Positions 10,111 to 36,486 of a stretch of DNA of 64,000 nt are shown one piece after another. The number at the start of each line of letters is the position of its first letter. The stretch's first letter is position 1. Both the position numbers and the translations under genes were made by a program. Source of the DNA: Marisa cornuarietis (taxonomy: Eukaryota > Mollusca > Gastropoda > Architaenioglossa > Ampullariidae); contig SMMW01000584.1 in assembly GCA_004794655.1 (NCBI GenBank), positions 4,162,001 through 4,226,000 on the forward strand, in the 5' to 3' direction. The notes beneath the pieces were generated by a model. The model saw nothing but the letters and a program-made list of their open reading frames with translations, was not told the origin of the DNA and searched no databases.

Positions 10111-12136
10111 GGATCACGCGACAGAAATACCGACTTGTGCGTTAATGTAAAATGTTGACGTCTAGATTTTCTGATACAAGTCTCGTTGGAAGTCAAGCTG
10201 TGAACCAAACTTTTTTCCTTCCAAATCCTTATGTGACTCTCATATTAATAAGGCATTCAGTATGGCAACAGTTTAGCGATGTGTCCTGTTAGTGAAGCTC
10301 TTTGTAGTAGATCAAGTAATATATATATATATATATATATTGTAATCAGCCATTGCATGTGAGAAATTTATTAAAATGTGTAAAATTCATTTAACAGTGT
10401 TCAAACTTTGTATTTATTTGCTATCTTTATTTAATTTTTCTTTTATACTATAATTATTGAGTAATGCGGTTCTTTCATACTATAATTTAATGTTGTAATT
10501 TATATACTATATATTAATGATATTTCAGGTAGTAAGAAAAAATAAATTGCAGATTTTCTTGTTCACAGAAGCACTGCAAATCAAAGAAAAATTAGCTCTG
10601 CAAACTTTCTTCATTGGGTTGATGAAGAGATGGCAGAAAACGCAACTCTTTACAGAATATTTCTTACACTGGTGATTACATGTAAGAAGGCTAAAAAAAA
10701 AGTACATATCAGTGACACAGCAAAAACTGGAAATTGAACGGGGAGTCTTGTTGACGATCATTTGAACAGCAGGCGGAGACTAGTAAACAAACTGAGCCAT
10801 TCAATCGCAGGGTTGTTGTAGGGCACATTGCCGCCGTCCTTGGCACTTCGGGTTTGTTTTTAACGACAACATTTTAAAACAAGCCGTTTTTATCTAGGTG
10901 AGAGGCAATCGTAAGTCTTACCTAGCCTTTACGCTTGAAAGCTTTTAAAAGGAGGAAACCTCATCAACAACAACAGGATCAGAGAGAAACCAACTTGTTT
11001 ACCGTCTGCTCTGTCTGTTTACAGGCTTGACAAATTAAAATGATATAATACGCGAGAAAAGCAAATTTGCTCGACGGTACTAACTGAGGGAAGGGACACG
11101 AGTGAAATGGAAAGAAATAGACCTTAGATTTTAGCTGTTATATTTCTTTCCTGAACAAGGTTATTACAGTAAGCTTAAAGATTTATTGCAAGAATATTAA
11201 ACAGAATAAAACAACACAATGTAATTAATGCAAAAAACAGACTGATATTATTTAATACTAAGAAACAGACTGACACTATTTAAATTTAATAGCAGGCAAA
11301 AACCTGATACTATTCAATATCAAGGAAAAGGCAGAGAACTGCTTACATCTCTTTTGAAATTCTTCTAATGGTCAAGTAGAATAATCATAAGCTTTCCGAC
11401 AAGTTAATACACGGGCTACAAGAATTGTGTCTAGAATATTGCTTTTCACCTGGGTAATAAGCAAGCCAAAACTCACGATTGATATTTATTAGAATACATT
11501 TATTACTGGCATCGCTATAACATTTAAATAAAAGTTTCCTCAATGTGCGTCGCAAGTTATTTGTTCCCGCGCTCGAGTCGCTAGTCTTTCTTTCTCGCAA
11601 GTCTATGGTTCGGTGTAATTAAAGCTGAAGTCGTCCGCATTCAGCTACATCACAGCAAAGTTTCTTATTCTTTCCACAACTTGCGTTTTACGTGCCAGTC
11701 TAAATATTGCAACTCAATCACGTTGATTTGCCAAAACTACCGTGAGCCAGTCACGCTGAAGCAGTGTGCTTTTTCTGGTTTCCTTCGTGTCGAAAAAGTA
11801 GCACCGGCACTAATGTTCAACGGTTGTTGCAGAGAGGCCACTAGAATAATAACCTTAGAGGTCTTACTGACAAGTCGGGGTAATAAAACACAGAAAATTT
11901 ACTTTTCTCACCGTTTCGCCTTTTGTAAGACGGAACTGAAAATCAAATGTGTTAAAAATTTTAACTTCTGTTTCGTTACATATGGACAGCTCCAGTATGG
12001 CAGTGCTGCTGTTTGCCCAAGTTTGTCAGTGCGTAGTTTAGAGTTAAATGTTGGCGCAGTATAAAGACAAAAAATAGTCCACAGTCTGCCAACCATTTTG
12101 TCTTTTGCTCTATATCAACATTTTGCTTGTCTGTAA
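10111..12136. other. Intergenic, downstream of P450 B
   Basis: Mostly AT-rich. A (TA) run occupies 10,318-10,340. It probably includes the 3' UTR of gene B near 12.1 kb. The 127-codon plus-strand open frame at 11,681-12,064 has no recognisable domain and overlaps that UTR, so it is not called. Confidence 0.4.
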
Positions 12137-15100
12137 CTAAAGTGACCTTTTCTTTATCGCAACATGGTATGGTTTGAGCTGCAGACTAATGCCTTCTGTC
12201 CACGAATCTTGTGTCAGGGGAAGCAAGTCATGGTTGACAGGCGGGAGGAAGTCGAATTTCTGTAAGAGTGTTGTGACGTAGAGGAATGCCCGCGAGCGCG
12301 CGAAGCTCTCCCCAGGACAACTGCGCTTTCCAACTCCAAAGGGAAGAAATCTGAATATAGGAGAAACATACTGTATTTGTTAAGATTCGATTCATTCACA
12401 TGTTAGAAGAAATATGTCGGCAAACTTTACTTTGACATCAATGTTTAAAAAGCTATGGTAAACGCGTTTTGACTACAAAGAAACACACTACCTCATTCGT
12501 GTGGGATGAGTAGTGGTTACTAATTGACCCTCGTCGTCTAGGAAACGATCAGGACGAAAGACCTCAGGATCCTCCCACGCTGTCGGGTCCCGATTCATCC
12601 ACCAAACGTTCTCAAACAGCTGAGGAGATCAGTTTAGAGCATGAGAAGGGTGAGCTGGCCCATATCATAAACGGGGGCTTATTAAATGCTTATCAAAGTC
12701 TGTTGAACTTTACAGTGGTTGAGTAAGGTCCTCAAACTGCATCGAATATAGTATACGTAAAGTCAAAACCGTGCAATTATTTTACTCAACGGATATTTGA
12801 TAAAAGGTTTCACCACCCCACGTGGCAGTTAATTATTATTTAGATTTGACTCTAAGGTCGTAGTCTCGTGGTCAACGTGCTCACTGAAAATGTTTCCTTT
12901 CCAATGCATATTTACTTTTTGAGGAAAAAAATATGGTTATTATTCTTCGTTATGTTCTAAACACAGTCGACCACTTACAACCCATACGGTTGCTATGGCT
13001 TCAACATTGTGCGATTCTCTTAAAAAAAATCTAATATGACAAAAAGCTAAACGTTTAACAAAAAATCTTTGATCAAAAATTCTATCCATAGCTGCATGAC
13101 CTACTTAAACACAAATGTAATACTGGTTATTTAGAATTATCTCCCGTGAAGCTTCCATCTGTCTCACCATTGTCCCTTTAGGGAGCCAAAAACCACCAGT
13201 CGAGACGTCCTCTCTTGTCAAGTGCGGAACACCAAGTGGAAGAATGGAAACAGCCCGAAGTACTTCCAATATGGCCGCTTCTGTGAAAGGCATGTTTTTT
13301 CTGTTATCAAGGGAGGGTACTCTGTGTCCCATGACGCTGTCCACTTCTTTTTTAATCCCCTTCATGACTTGAGGATTGTGTGCCAGGTACAGGAAAAACG
13401 ACTTCAGCAACTCAGTTGAAGTGATGTACCCTGGAGAAATAAAGTGGCTTATGAAAAAAATAAACAAATAGAATGTGTAAAGTGATTTTACGAAGGAGTT
13501 TATATGTATTTTAGGACCTTTTTATAACATTTTTGAGTGCGGGTAACATCATAGTAACATCTCAAAGCATTGCGTAAAAGAAACAAGAGACTGATTACTG
13601 TCAGGCTGGTTTGATTATCACAAGATACATTTAAAGTCAACAATAAAGAGAGCATACCTGTAATAGCATAGAACAAATGAGAGCAGAAGTTAGAAAGACT
13701 TAGAAGTGAAAATAAATTAGTATTTGTTATACCTCCGCCAGCTATGTCAAGAAGCAATGCACGAATGTGGTCATCTGTAAGCCACTCTTTGCTGTTATTC
13801 ATCTGCTCTTCGAGTAGAGTACCCAGCATACCCTTCGGTTGACCAGGCACGTGATTTGCCTTGAGAAAAAATGCTGGCTTTTTTATCGCCAAAATCATCA
13901 CACACTATAGCTGACAGACATCAAGAGGGACAATAGGAGGAAAAGTGGACCCAAAAACTGTAATCTCAATAATAATGCTAGTAGATGTGTTTTTAGCACA
14001 CGTTTTAAGGACTTGATGGTGAGGACATGCGGATATGGAAGGAAAGAGAGTTCACCTTTTTGCAACACAGTAATTAAAAATCCGGAGATTATATGTGGTT
14101 GATCTGGGGACATGGATAGAGAGCGTAAGGTCATCAACAAAGTTTACTTAAATGAGGTAGAGGACACTGCTTTTGTATTGTACTTTTAAAACTGAAGACA
14201 AATTTTAATATTCTGATGTAGTTTTTGCAGTGAAGGATAAATTCGTTGGTTTGCATCCTACTCGGGCCTCCTAACAGGAACATGCAACTATTTGTTATGG
14301 AAGGTAAAGCGGTGGAAGAGAGTTAATTCCCTCTTGGACGCGATGAACTACCCAAGAAGTTCACTGTTCAAATGGCCACTGGTTTCAGGGGACGTGTGTC
14401 GTGTTTTATGTGAAAACAAAAGACCTACTTGTTGGCGACGTCGATTTGGTCTTTGACTGGTAATAATTTAAAGAGCCTTTGTCACCCATATTTATTTCTT
14501 AACGGCATGGGAGTGGATTTAAACCAGGTCTGACATCACAGTTACCTTTCCTGTGGTGAATACTTCTTCCATTAGGGCATTCCGGCACTTAAGAGTCTTT
14601 TCACACAGCTGCCTGTAGTATGTTCCAGGAAGAAAGCGCAGGAATGGGAAATTGTACACAAGGTAATCAGTAGTCGGCGACGCCATTTTCTGTACACACA
14701 GTGCAAAGTCCCCAAGCAGCTGCGGCACTTTAGAATCTGGGCCTTGGGCTTCCCCTGTGATCTGATGTTTCAAAACATTCGGTCATGGACTACGCAGTTT
14801 TGTAAAAGAAAGTAACTGTTTACAGTCCGCAACATATTATATACCAATATTTACTTTCCTGTACATGAATATGTGAACATGCAAATGAAGGAGCAATTAT
14901 GAATAAAACCATTGCCATAGAGTGAGAAAAAAACCAATTTTGTTTTAATTGATTCAGGTTACTGGGCTCAAATGTCTTATAGATAACATGGAGCTTAATG
15001 ACTAATATAACTCCGCTATTGTTGGTCCCAAGCCCGGATGAGAAAGGAGGAGGGTTGGGCATAGGGCCAGCAACCCTATCCCATAAAAACCTTTATGATA

Positions 15101-15684
15101 CGAAAACGAAAGCTAGGGAGATAACTTCGTCTGGTAATGACTAATATATAATACATCACTCATTCACTATAATATATATTTTATAGTAATTATGATATTT
15201 CAAATAGGCCACATAAAACAGTTTAGTTAAGTATTTCAGTTATTCTCACAGTGGAAAACCCCATTTATAATATAAAGCTTGGAGTCCACTCTATATCATA
15301 TAGCCATTTATTTGTTCATTCATTTATTCGTCCCTTGACTGGTACAGGACTTTGGGGGAGCACATGGATTGACTCGACTGCTGACAAAACCCTCCACATA
15401 CCCTTATTTTGGACGATAGTGAGCAGCTCCACTTCTTCACGTTAATCAGCCAGTTTTTTTCTCTGTCCACCGTGGCGTCAACCTTTAAGGGCTGTTTGGA
15501 GATTTGTATTTGCTGAGAGATCTTGTGGGTCCAATGAGGTCCCAAATATCACCCAGTTTTCTGTATAGGTTAGAAACCTAGGGGGATTGGGACTGCTCAA
15601 GGATTTAGAAGTAGAGAGGACGACGATACTGGATGATATGCCTTGAAACGTTGGTTGTTCTGTGGCTATGTGACAAGCTGCTCA

Positions 15685-15744
<60 letters not shown>

Positions 15745-17109
15745 AAAAGAAAGAACCAACCAACAAATCAACCTACCTACTTATCTACCAACCTACCAGC
15801 CTACCTGAATTGATAGAGTACAAATAGAGCAGTGGCGTAAACACTTCATACCAAAATCGCTAGAACACGCTGAATGGAAAGAGACAAGAGATTTTCAATC
15901 TCCAGATCGCAGCTCTCTCCTTGTGGCTGACGACCATCTTCACCCGACATTTTTATTTGTTCCTCGAGGTGATCACTTAAGCGGCTTAACTCTGACTGCA
16001 TCGTACCCTCAAGTTTTTCCACACCGCTTCCATAGAACTACATGAAAGATAAAAACGATAGGCAAGCATTATACAGTCTGTGTCAAAATTTGTATGGAGT
16101 GCGAGTCATTCTGTGCGATTACCCTATCCGTCAATGAAACAAATTTTTACTCAGTATGCTGCTCTTCAATGAACTTCATATTAGTTATAGTGACTGTAAC
16201 ACAGGAGGCGTATACTAGGCTTATCTCTAAAACATTCCACTTGCATATATTGGTATGTAGTACATTTGATATGCATTATACTGCTGTCAGATTTACGGCA
16301 ACCAACTTGAAATTACATTTCCTTTTTACAAGTTTACGTTGTGGGCAAAAGTATTTAGGTTAATTTTAATTAGAATGACTGGTACAGAAAATCCAAATAA
16401 TAATAATACATTTAATGAAATAATCAAACTAATAAAAAGACAGTAAAGTATAATATAACAAATTAATACAAGAAGTAATAAAAATTACATAAAAAATGGA
16501 AGATAACGTTTAAATTTCAATTTTGTCTGTGATTTTGCATTTTTCAAACTCTGAACGGTTCGTAGACGAAAGGTCAAATGGACAATTTTTTTCCAACCGA
16601 CCAAACGCCAGATTTTTTTAATTTATAACGGACAAAAAGGGAAAAAAGGAAATTAATACCTTGAGAGAGGAATGAAAGAGTTTTCTTGTTTTGGACCAGT
16701 CTGGCGATTTAACTCCATCACCTAATGCCACATCCTTATAGTTGTAAACTACTTCTGCGCCAGTGAATGTAGGAGGTCGATCGTTGGTGACGAGTTCTGT
16801 CCCCTTGTCAGTAAACACCTGTCTGACAAGTCGCGCCGAGTTGAGGAAACACAAGTCACCGATGATGGTCCTGCACATGACGATCTCGCCATACTGTCTG
16901 GCCAAGTTCTCAGCCAGTAAATGCATATTTCCCATTTTTATTGCTTTCACAACGTCAAAGAAAAGCTTAACACCAGTGGGACCTGGAGGTACTCCCTTTT
17001 TTCGAGGGGCGAAGATTTTGTAGAGAAGATACAAAAACAACCCGGATAGCGCGAGAAGCCAAGTCATTGTAAGCTTCGTCAAGAACAAGCTTGTAACACA
17101 GGTATTCAA
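12137..17109 (-). CDS. Cytochrome P450 gene B, complete, 7 exons
   Basis: This is a CYP2-clan-like, ER-anchored heme monooxygenase by fold; the substrate is unknown. Exons (minus strand): 16660-17109, 15852-16037, 14546-14761, 13733-13859, 13168-13430, 12492-12619, 12137-12350. They join with GT/AG borders into 527 codons without a stop. The motifs are an N-terminal anchor (residues ~15-33), a PPGP hinge, WxxxR (DWSKTR), ExxR (EVLR), FRPDRF and the heme loop [10 protein letters not shown] with Cys468. The upstream ATG at 17109 was chosen because it gives the same anchor length as gene A; an in-frame ATG at 17067 would shorten it. The I-helix reads GGGYITST where the family has AGxDTTS, so the acid is lost. 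Intron 1 carries a (GAAA)n tract between exons 2 and 3. It lies 4.1 kb from the end of IgGFc-like copy 1, same strand. Confidence 0.9.
15324..15545 (-). mobile_element. RTE-like LINE C-terminal relic
   Basis: The minus strand reads REKNWLINVKKW and ends with YQSRDE. This matches the C-terminal region after the reverse transcriptase seen at 48,256-48,525 ([12 protein letters not shown]) and 44,850-45,070 (YQSRDE). The remainder is frameshifted. It sits in intron 2 of P450 B. Confidence 0.55.
15685..15746 (+). repeat. (GAAA)n microsatellite
   Basis: About fifteen GAAA units lie in P450 B intron 2. Confidence 0.95.
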
Positions 17110-17439
17110 ATGTTTTCAGAAGACATGATAATCTAGCTTAAAAATAGCTTTTCAGGAGAAGGTTCGTTAAGCCATTTGAGATCATCAGACGCCACACGAC
17201 ACGACGTGCTTCACTGAATCTCGAGTGCAAAAAAATCCCTTTTATCACAACCGCTGTGCAGCCGAGGTCCTGTGCTCCTTTACCTGACAGCACACTGAAC
17301 TGATTGCAGACGATTTTTTTTTCAGTTAAGTTAGAGAACGAGGCTCATGTGTACAAAGTTTCTGGTTTAATCACATTCATGGTTTAGGCTCGACGAGACT
17401 AACACCGAAGGACTTCGCAAGAGGCTTTGGCAGACAGAC

Positions 17440-17465
17440 AGCAGTCCGTACCTATATATACACGT
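17440..17465 (-). promoter_or_regulatory. Possible TATA box upstream of P450 B
   Basis: The minus strand reads GTATATATAGG about 340 bases upstream of the chosen start codon. The flanking sequence (17,290-17,480) recurs at about 33,285-33,530, where the TATA is not kept. The role is inferred from position only. Confidence 0.3.
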
Positions 17466-17609
17466 CCGTGCTGACAGTGTGAAAAAGTGACGCCAACCAA
17501 ATCAGTATACGAACCTCTGTCCACTGAATCGCGACCAACTTACAACGCGCGGGACGGTTGGTGGCGCAGTGGCTATTATTTATGGCCAGTCACCGCGACC
17601 GCAAAAATC

Positions 17610-17707
17610 TCGACCGGGTAGTGTAGTGGTTAAAATACTCCCTTGCTACTCGTCGATCGTTTTCTCTGGGTACTCCGGTTTACTCCACCCTTTGCGTGTT
17701 GCGTTGT

Positions 17708-17747
<40 letters not shown>

Positions 17748-17905
17748 AAGTGTGTGTGTCTGTGAATGTGTGTGAGAGAGAGAGAGAGAAAGAAACAGCG
17801 TGTGTGATGTGCATGAAGGTAATTTGATGCACTTTTAAGCGTGCTTTGGTGCTGAGAATAAAGCGCCATATAAATGCTTGCTGTACGGTAAAATATAATA
17901 CTAAT
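17610..17905 (+). mobile_element. tRNA-derived SINE
   Basis: The head GGTAGTGTAGTGGTTAAAAT resembles a tRNA A box. It is followed by a conserved 'GGTACTCCGGTTTACTCCACCC' type body, an internal (GT)n/(GA)n tract, and a tail AAAGCGCCATATAAAT that resembles the 3' tail of the LINEs in this window. A related, inverted copy lies near 33,690-33,870. Confidence 0.6.
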
Positions 17906-17999
17906 CTGCTCTGGGTTGATGGATGAAAGATAATTAGCAGCAAAATCTCAAGAGCTTAATGATCACGCTCATTACATGTTTATGATACAAACCTCCAGT

Positions 18000-18249
18000 C
18001 TTGGTGCATGTCGTACAGCACCCAGAGGTACTCCCCGGTATTAGCAATGCCACGTACGGCCGCTGGGGAACACCACCTTCATGCGATAGAAATACCTCCC
18101 GACTACACCGCTTTCAGGTGCTGGCGAACACAACAGACGTTCTCTTCTCTTTGAGAAAGACGACTTCTGTCGGTCTTAGGTCGACATCTTGCTCTTACAG
18201 GTAGAGCAAGTCCTGGTCGTGTAGTCCTTGATTTCCACGGCGACAGCAG

Positions 18250-18250
<1 letters not shown>
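18000..18250. repeat. Dispersed repeat, copy 1 (second copy 46,525-46,735)
   Basis: About 230 bases align with 46,525-46,735. Shared blocks are CCACGTACRGCCGC, CAGACGTTCT and TCAAGTCCTGGTCG/GCAAGTCCTGGTCG, plus CGGCGACAGCAGGCAGT at the end. The class of element was not identified. Confidence 0.6.
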
Positions 18251-18253
<3 letters not shown>

Positions 18254-18319
<66 letters not shown>

Positions 18320-18355
18320 GTGTGGTGTGGTGTGGTGTGGTGTGTGTGTGTGTCC
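18254..18355 (+). repeat. (GT)n microsatellite
   Basis: A long GT run, then GTGTG variants. The Cys-Val open frames here are artefacts of the repeat. Confidence 0.95.
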
Positions 18356-19175
18356 CAATTTTGTCTTCTTTATCGTCTAACGGTCGTGAACGCCATATCT
18401 ACATCATCTCGACTCCTGGATTTTTGCTTGTTGATTTAAATCATCACTACCCTGCAGGTTGCTCAACACTTTCTGCTCTACTTTGGTATATTTTCCTCGC
18501 AACATTCTTCCCGTTACTTTAGATCTACGTGAGTCAACAAGCATGGACGATTCTCTCATCTCTTGTCTACATCGTTGCCTCCTGCATCATCTATTTTCTT
18601 CAATTCCGCTGTGCGTGTTGATGTGACCTCAGTGACAGTCGTATGTGCGCTAACAATGAACAACTTAATGTTTATTATATGTGCCGCCATTTCCACCACT
18701 AATTATTCCATTTATACTACGACTACAAATCTCAGCTGCAGCTGGTAGTTTAACTGAGCTGTTGTGACTGCATCTATGCAGACGGCATACACTTTGAAAA
18801 CACAAGGAACTCTTTGTTTTGAGACAATTATTATTCTCATATCTGTGTTTATATTTTAAGCGCCTTGAGTCTGGCTAATGTTGGAAAAAGGCGCTATTTA
18901 TTATAAAACAAGACAGAAAAAAATATAATAAACAGACCATGTCAGCCCTCCCCAGGTTTAATTTTCTAACTACACTGTGAAAATTTAGTAGAATCACAAG
19001 AAATATTCCGACGTGCTAACCAAACCGAAGCAAAATCCAGAAACTTTATGAAATTATGAAGTAAAACTACTACTACTAATAATTATTGCTATTTCAAAAA
19101 GCATATAGAAACCTGGTTCTCGACAATTATTGATAAACTAACGCAAGTCAGAACTATATTTACATTCTTTACGTG

Positions 19176-19873
19176 GGTGACCGGACACTTAATCCCCGGA
19201 CACTTAATCCCCGACACTTCATCCCCGACACTTCATCCCCGACACTTCATCCCCTAGACACTTAATCCCCAGACACTTCATCCCCAGACACTTAATCCCC
19301 AAATCGCAACACAACACTCAAAACTGCTATTTTGTGAACTTGAAATATTATAAAAGAAATGTGTCGCGTGGTAACTCTGGGTAACTCTGGTAAGACTGGG
19401 TTGCGCTGGGTTTACAATTATGTGCGCCGGGAGAGAGAAACGTCCAAAGAAGAAGTAGGCTGAATTGGCCATGAGAATCAGCAACATTGTACAGCGATAT
19501 GAGGCAATGGATCGTCTTCTGTACCTTCGATCATTAGCTTACCTGTCATATTGATTAACAACACTTTTCATATCGATTAACAACACTTTTCATATCTTAA
19601 TGTTGAAGAACATTGACTTTAATAGCTCACATGAACTGTAACTAATGTTATAAATGTTGAAATTAAGTATTATTTTAATTGTCAAACTTATTTTGATGTT
19701 TACATGAAATAATTATTTGAATTTGAATTAAATTTTTCATTCACTTCATAACTTTTTTAGTTGAAATTTCATTTTGAGGATGAAGTGTCTGGGGATTAAG
19801 TGTCTAGGGGATGAAGTGTCGGGGATGAAGTGTCTGGGGATGAAGTGTCTGGGGATTAAGTGTCTGGGATTCC
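19176..19873. mobile_element. hAT-like non-autonomous element with GACACTTAATCCCC subterminal repeats, copy 1
   Basis: 698 bases bounded by perfect 8-bp direct repeats TTTACGTG (19,168-19,175 and 19,874-19,881). Each end holds five or more head-to-tail copies of GACACTTMATCCCC, pointing inward in opposite orientations. The AT-rich middle has no coding frame. The paralogous site near 57,925-57,945 has no element. The second copy is at 48,641-49,364 in the opposite orientation. An 8-bp TSD and repeated subterminal motifs fit the hAT superfamily; the class remains an inference. Confidence 0.8.
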
Positions 19874-21171
19874 TTTACGTGCACCCACAAATAAAAATAC
19901 TGAGTAAATGAAAAAAAGAAAATTTATTTGTCTGTTCCAGACATGCGCACCAGTAATATTGGTAATAAATGAAAGTAATGAAACACTTTATTATTTTGTA
20001 AGTTTTGCACAAAGAAAATGTTACACTAGTATACTCATCACTCTACAGTTATATCAGGTTTAAATTGTTTACGAATTTTGCACACGCCGAACAAAACTAT
20101 ACACTAAACAAATACATGTACCACATAACCCAAGCAGTGATTTGGTTTACCTCTAACGAATGGCTAAGACTGACTTCTCGAATAACAAAAAGTTCCATTT
20201 AGTGCCGACAGTATTCAGTACAACTTGTAAACCTACTGGCAGGGGGTTAAAATGTAACTATCGAGTGGTGGTTTTGTGATGACAGGGGTTGGAATCAGTT
20301 TTAATGGTATGACTGAAATTTTGGTGCTAACAGAAGTGGGAAACATGTCTACGGGGTCTTCGACATTTACTTCCATTTCTTTCGATTCATTGTATCGCCC
20401 AGATGGATGCACCGTTCAGAAATACACCATCACACGTGCACCAAGAGAAACTGAAAAATGTCTTGAAGAACATTATGGACTGGGTAGCAGAAAATCCAGA
20501 CCTTAGTATTTAGTAATGCATGGTATGCAACTTGTGTAACACTAGGGGTTCATTTAAGACCACCGAGGCTTAAAAACATCATCAAAATTTCCACAGATTG
20601 CTTACAAAATTACTTACGCGCAAGTTAGGCATTTGTATTGATGTAATAAAGGAAAGGGTAACAAGGAAACTAGAGCGTGCATATTTACACAGGCTGAAGA
20701 TCTCATTTATTTAATGTTTTGCTTTATTGTTTGTTGACATTAAAATTGTGTCCATGCTATACTCTTATGGTTATTATTTACGATAATTTTCTTTTGTTGT
20801 AGTGGATCAAGGTTTTTTTTTACAGTTTTTATAGGTAGTATAGATGTTTGCAACGCATTCGAATAATAATAATAATAATAATACAGCAAAAACAATAAAA
20901 TGTAAGCTATGGAAAGTAAATTCTTGATGTTACAACTGTCGCTACCCACAGGATGAAAATAACTGTCTGTTCTGCTAAATAAATTTTGGGGAAAATTATC
21001 TTCTTTAATAAGTGCCCGTCCTGATGTTAAACCAGACTGTAACGCTAAAAAAAGCGCGTGGCACTGTGTACTTTGTTCAAAGTCTTGAAGGACACAAGAC
21101 TGAAGCCTCGGCTGAGACTGAGGGAGAGAGAAGTGGAGTGTGCTGCAATGACGTCGTCGTCGTCAACATCT

Positions 21172-34107
<12,936 letters not shown>

Positions 34108-34305
34108 CTTCAAAGGAAACAAAGCAGTAATGTAGTCCTGGAAAACATTTCTTCTTTTCAAAAATTCCACTTGGGCAACAATACCTCTTGTTATTACTGA
34201 GACAAAATTCAAAGTTTATCACGTAACTTCAGATGACATCATTTTTTGATTGCGTAAAATTTGTTGATCTTTGACCGTAAAAAATGGAAAAGTACTGAAT
34301 GATGC

Positions 34306-34308
34306 ACA

Positions 34309-34352
<44 letters not shown>

Positions 34353-34356
34353 CACA
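34306..34356 (+). repeat. (GCAC)n/(CA)n microsatellite
   Basis: Runs of CACG then CA. The start lies about 200 bases upstream of exon 1 of IgGFc-like copy 1. Confidence 0.9.
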
Positions 34357-34484
34357 GATTGTAATTGTGGGATATAATCTATGCCAAGTTTCATCTGTTA
34401 GCAGATCACGTTTTATTTGTGACGGATCTACAATACAATGCAAAACATCTTTATTAAACCTTTTCAAGATATCATTTGTTTAAT

Positions 34485-34560
34485 AATAATAATAATAATA
34501 GTGAAGATTTTTATAGCGCATATTCACACTCATAGAGAGCATGCTCTTAGCGCTTGCCAT
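34485..34560 (-). mobile_element. LINE tail, inverted short copy
   Basis: (TAA)n followed by the complement of the family tail (TGAAGATTTTTATAGCGCATA). Only the last ~75 bases are present. Confidence 0.7.
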
Positions 34561-36485
34561 GTTTGCCATGTAATAAACGTTAAAAAATCATATCCTGGAT
34601 TGGGTGGTCCACAGGCCTGTTGATCATGTCATACGTACGGTTACAATCTCAAACGTGCTCTCTTCAGATCATTAATGTGTACGGTTTGATCTGTCAGCCA
34701 GGGGCCCATTCCAACTGCTCCATTAATTAAGTGAAGTGTGCAGCAGACCCTTAATTTTTCCTTTGCACGTCAGCCACTCTGCATAGCAAACTTCAAACAC
34801 TATTGACTAGCGTGAAAAGATAACTTCGAGCGAGTCCACGCTTGACCAAAAGAAAATCTGCAGTTTGAATATTTTGAAAAGACATTTTGTGAAGACGCAA
34901 GTAGCTTCATATCTGTAGCTGATCGTTTTGTGACTGACTGGCTTAGCTCCCTTTTCACAGTTTGTTTATGGAAGTGTGTACACACTGTGTAATAAGAATG
35001 CCGACCATTTGCTGAGCTGTTGAATGTTATACTTGGGGTACATGCTGTTAAATAGAAACTCACGGGAGTGAAATATTTTTGCATAATCAAAAGCACTATT
35101 CCGCTCACTCCTTCGTTTTTTTCCTTCGTGCACTTAAAAGTGTTGTTAAGGTGTCTTCTGTTTGCTGACGCTTATGGTTGACTGTCGGTTGGTTTTTAGT
35201 CTTTTAATTACAGCGCACTGAGCTCTTGTCCTTACGAGGAATAAAACTCACTTATTATTATTTTTTTCTCGCCATGTGTTTTTTGAGCCCGTGGTCGCTA
35301 TGTCTCCATGGGAGATAACTATGTATTTCTGTGTTCAGGATCAGCCCAACCCCCAATTTTGATCAAACTTTGTAATATATTAATATTTTGCTGTGATTCT
35401 ACTGCGTTCATTCCACTGTCGCATTAATACAAAGAAAAGATACCTCAGAAGATCATTACAATTTCAGCTGTGGGTGAAAAGTACATGGGAAGTCCACTGT
35501 GTTTTATCTTGTCAACACGTGCTGTTACAGTGTATGTATCTAGCGCTTAGACTGAAATTAAGTCGCGACCGCTGCGTAGTTACATGTTAGATAACAAGTC
35601 GAGAACAGTCGTAAGCCTTCCTCTTGTCTACCCCACGCCTTTAACGGGAACAAACTCCGGATTGTTGGATTGCAAAATGCGTTCCCAACGTGATGGCGCA
35701 GCAAGACGTTACGTTGATAGAACTTTCTACTACGACGCAAGAGAACTCTCGCATTTATGTCCTGTGTTTTCGATCTATCTTTGGACCCCTGTCCATGAGA
35801 AAAAAGTGCGTGCTCTCAAGGACACATTTTCTGAGCAACCCATTGAGCTCTGACACCTACCATACATACTTATTCTCCGGTCGTCTTACTTTCTTCGCTA
35901 TCAGAGTGTGCCAGTATCAGACACAGTTTCTACAGATAGCAAACTCTGGTCGTCCTAGATCCTCCTCGTCAGTACGTGCCTGTCTCTGTCTATTACCACG
36001 TCTTAATACATCTACATGTGTAGCTGGTTTGTTTTACCCCATCGCTCTATAGATTACATCGATTACACCTAGCAACAGACCTGAGACCACGAGATCATTG
36101 TGACTTTTACCATGTTCTGGTGGGGTTTTAGGTGGTAATCAAGGGATTTTTTCTTATTTGTCAATGCGGCGATCTTCAGTATTAGCTTTTGTTGTAGTTA
36201 TCATACAGGTCAAAATCTAATATAAAAATGTTGCGTTGTTTGACAACTGCAATAAATAACACACCTACTATCGAGTCTTCATCTGACACAACGTCAGATC
36301 ATGGGATACCTATTACTGACCTATTTTTCTGCGTTCTATGTTAACATGAAACTTTTTTTTTTAAATACCCAGGTGTCCTTCTGTGATAAGAGGAGAGCCA
36401 AAAGGACTGGACAGAAGGGTACATCGCAGGCTACTTGCAGAGCACCTTCATGTTCAAAAGTGGGCTTCTTCGTTCAACAATTGTG
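34561..36485. other. Intergenic, no gene recognised
   Basis: Two open frames exceed 100 codons (34,800-35,108 minus and 35,690-36,052 plus) but show no domain, signal or splice context I can name. A SINE-like tail (CAGCGCACTGAGCTC...ACTTATTATTATT) occurs near 35,213-35,262. Confidence 0.35.
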
Positions 36486-36486
36486 C

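Noticed and set aside
11681..12064. 127-codon plus-strand open frame
   Set aside because: No domain, no splice context and it overlaps the expected 3' UTR of P450 B on the other strand.
17610..17680. Functional tRNA gene
   Set aside because: Only an A-box-like head is present and the sequence continues into a SINE body; no full cloverleaf could be drawn.
19186..19300. CRISPR-like array of short repeats
   Set aside because: The repeats are head-to-tail without unique spacers and lie at the ends of a eukaryotic mobile element.
34800..35108. 102-codon minus-strand frame
   Set aside because: No recognisable motif, and it is not conserved in the duplicate within the window.
35690..36052. 120-codon plus-strand frame
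   Set aside because: No domain or repeat relationship could be seen; an open frame of this length is expected by chance in 64 kb.
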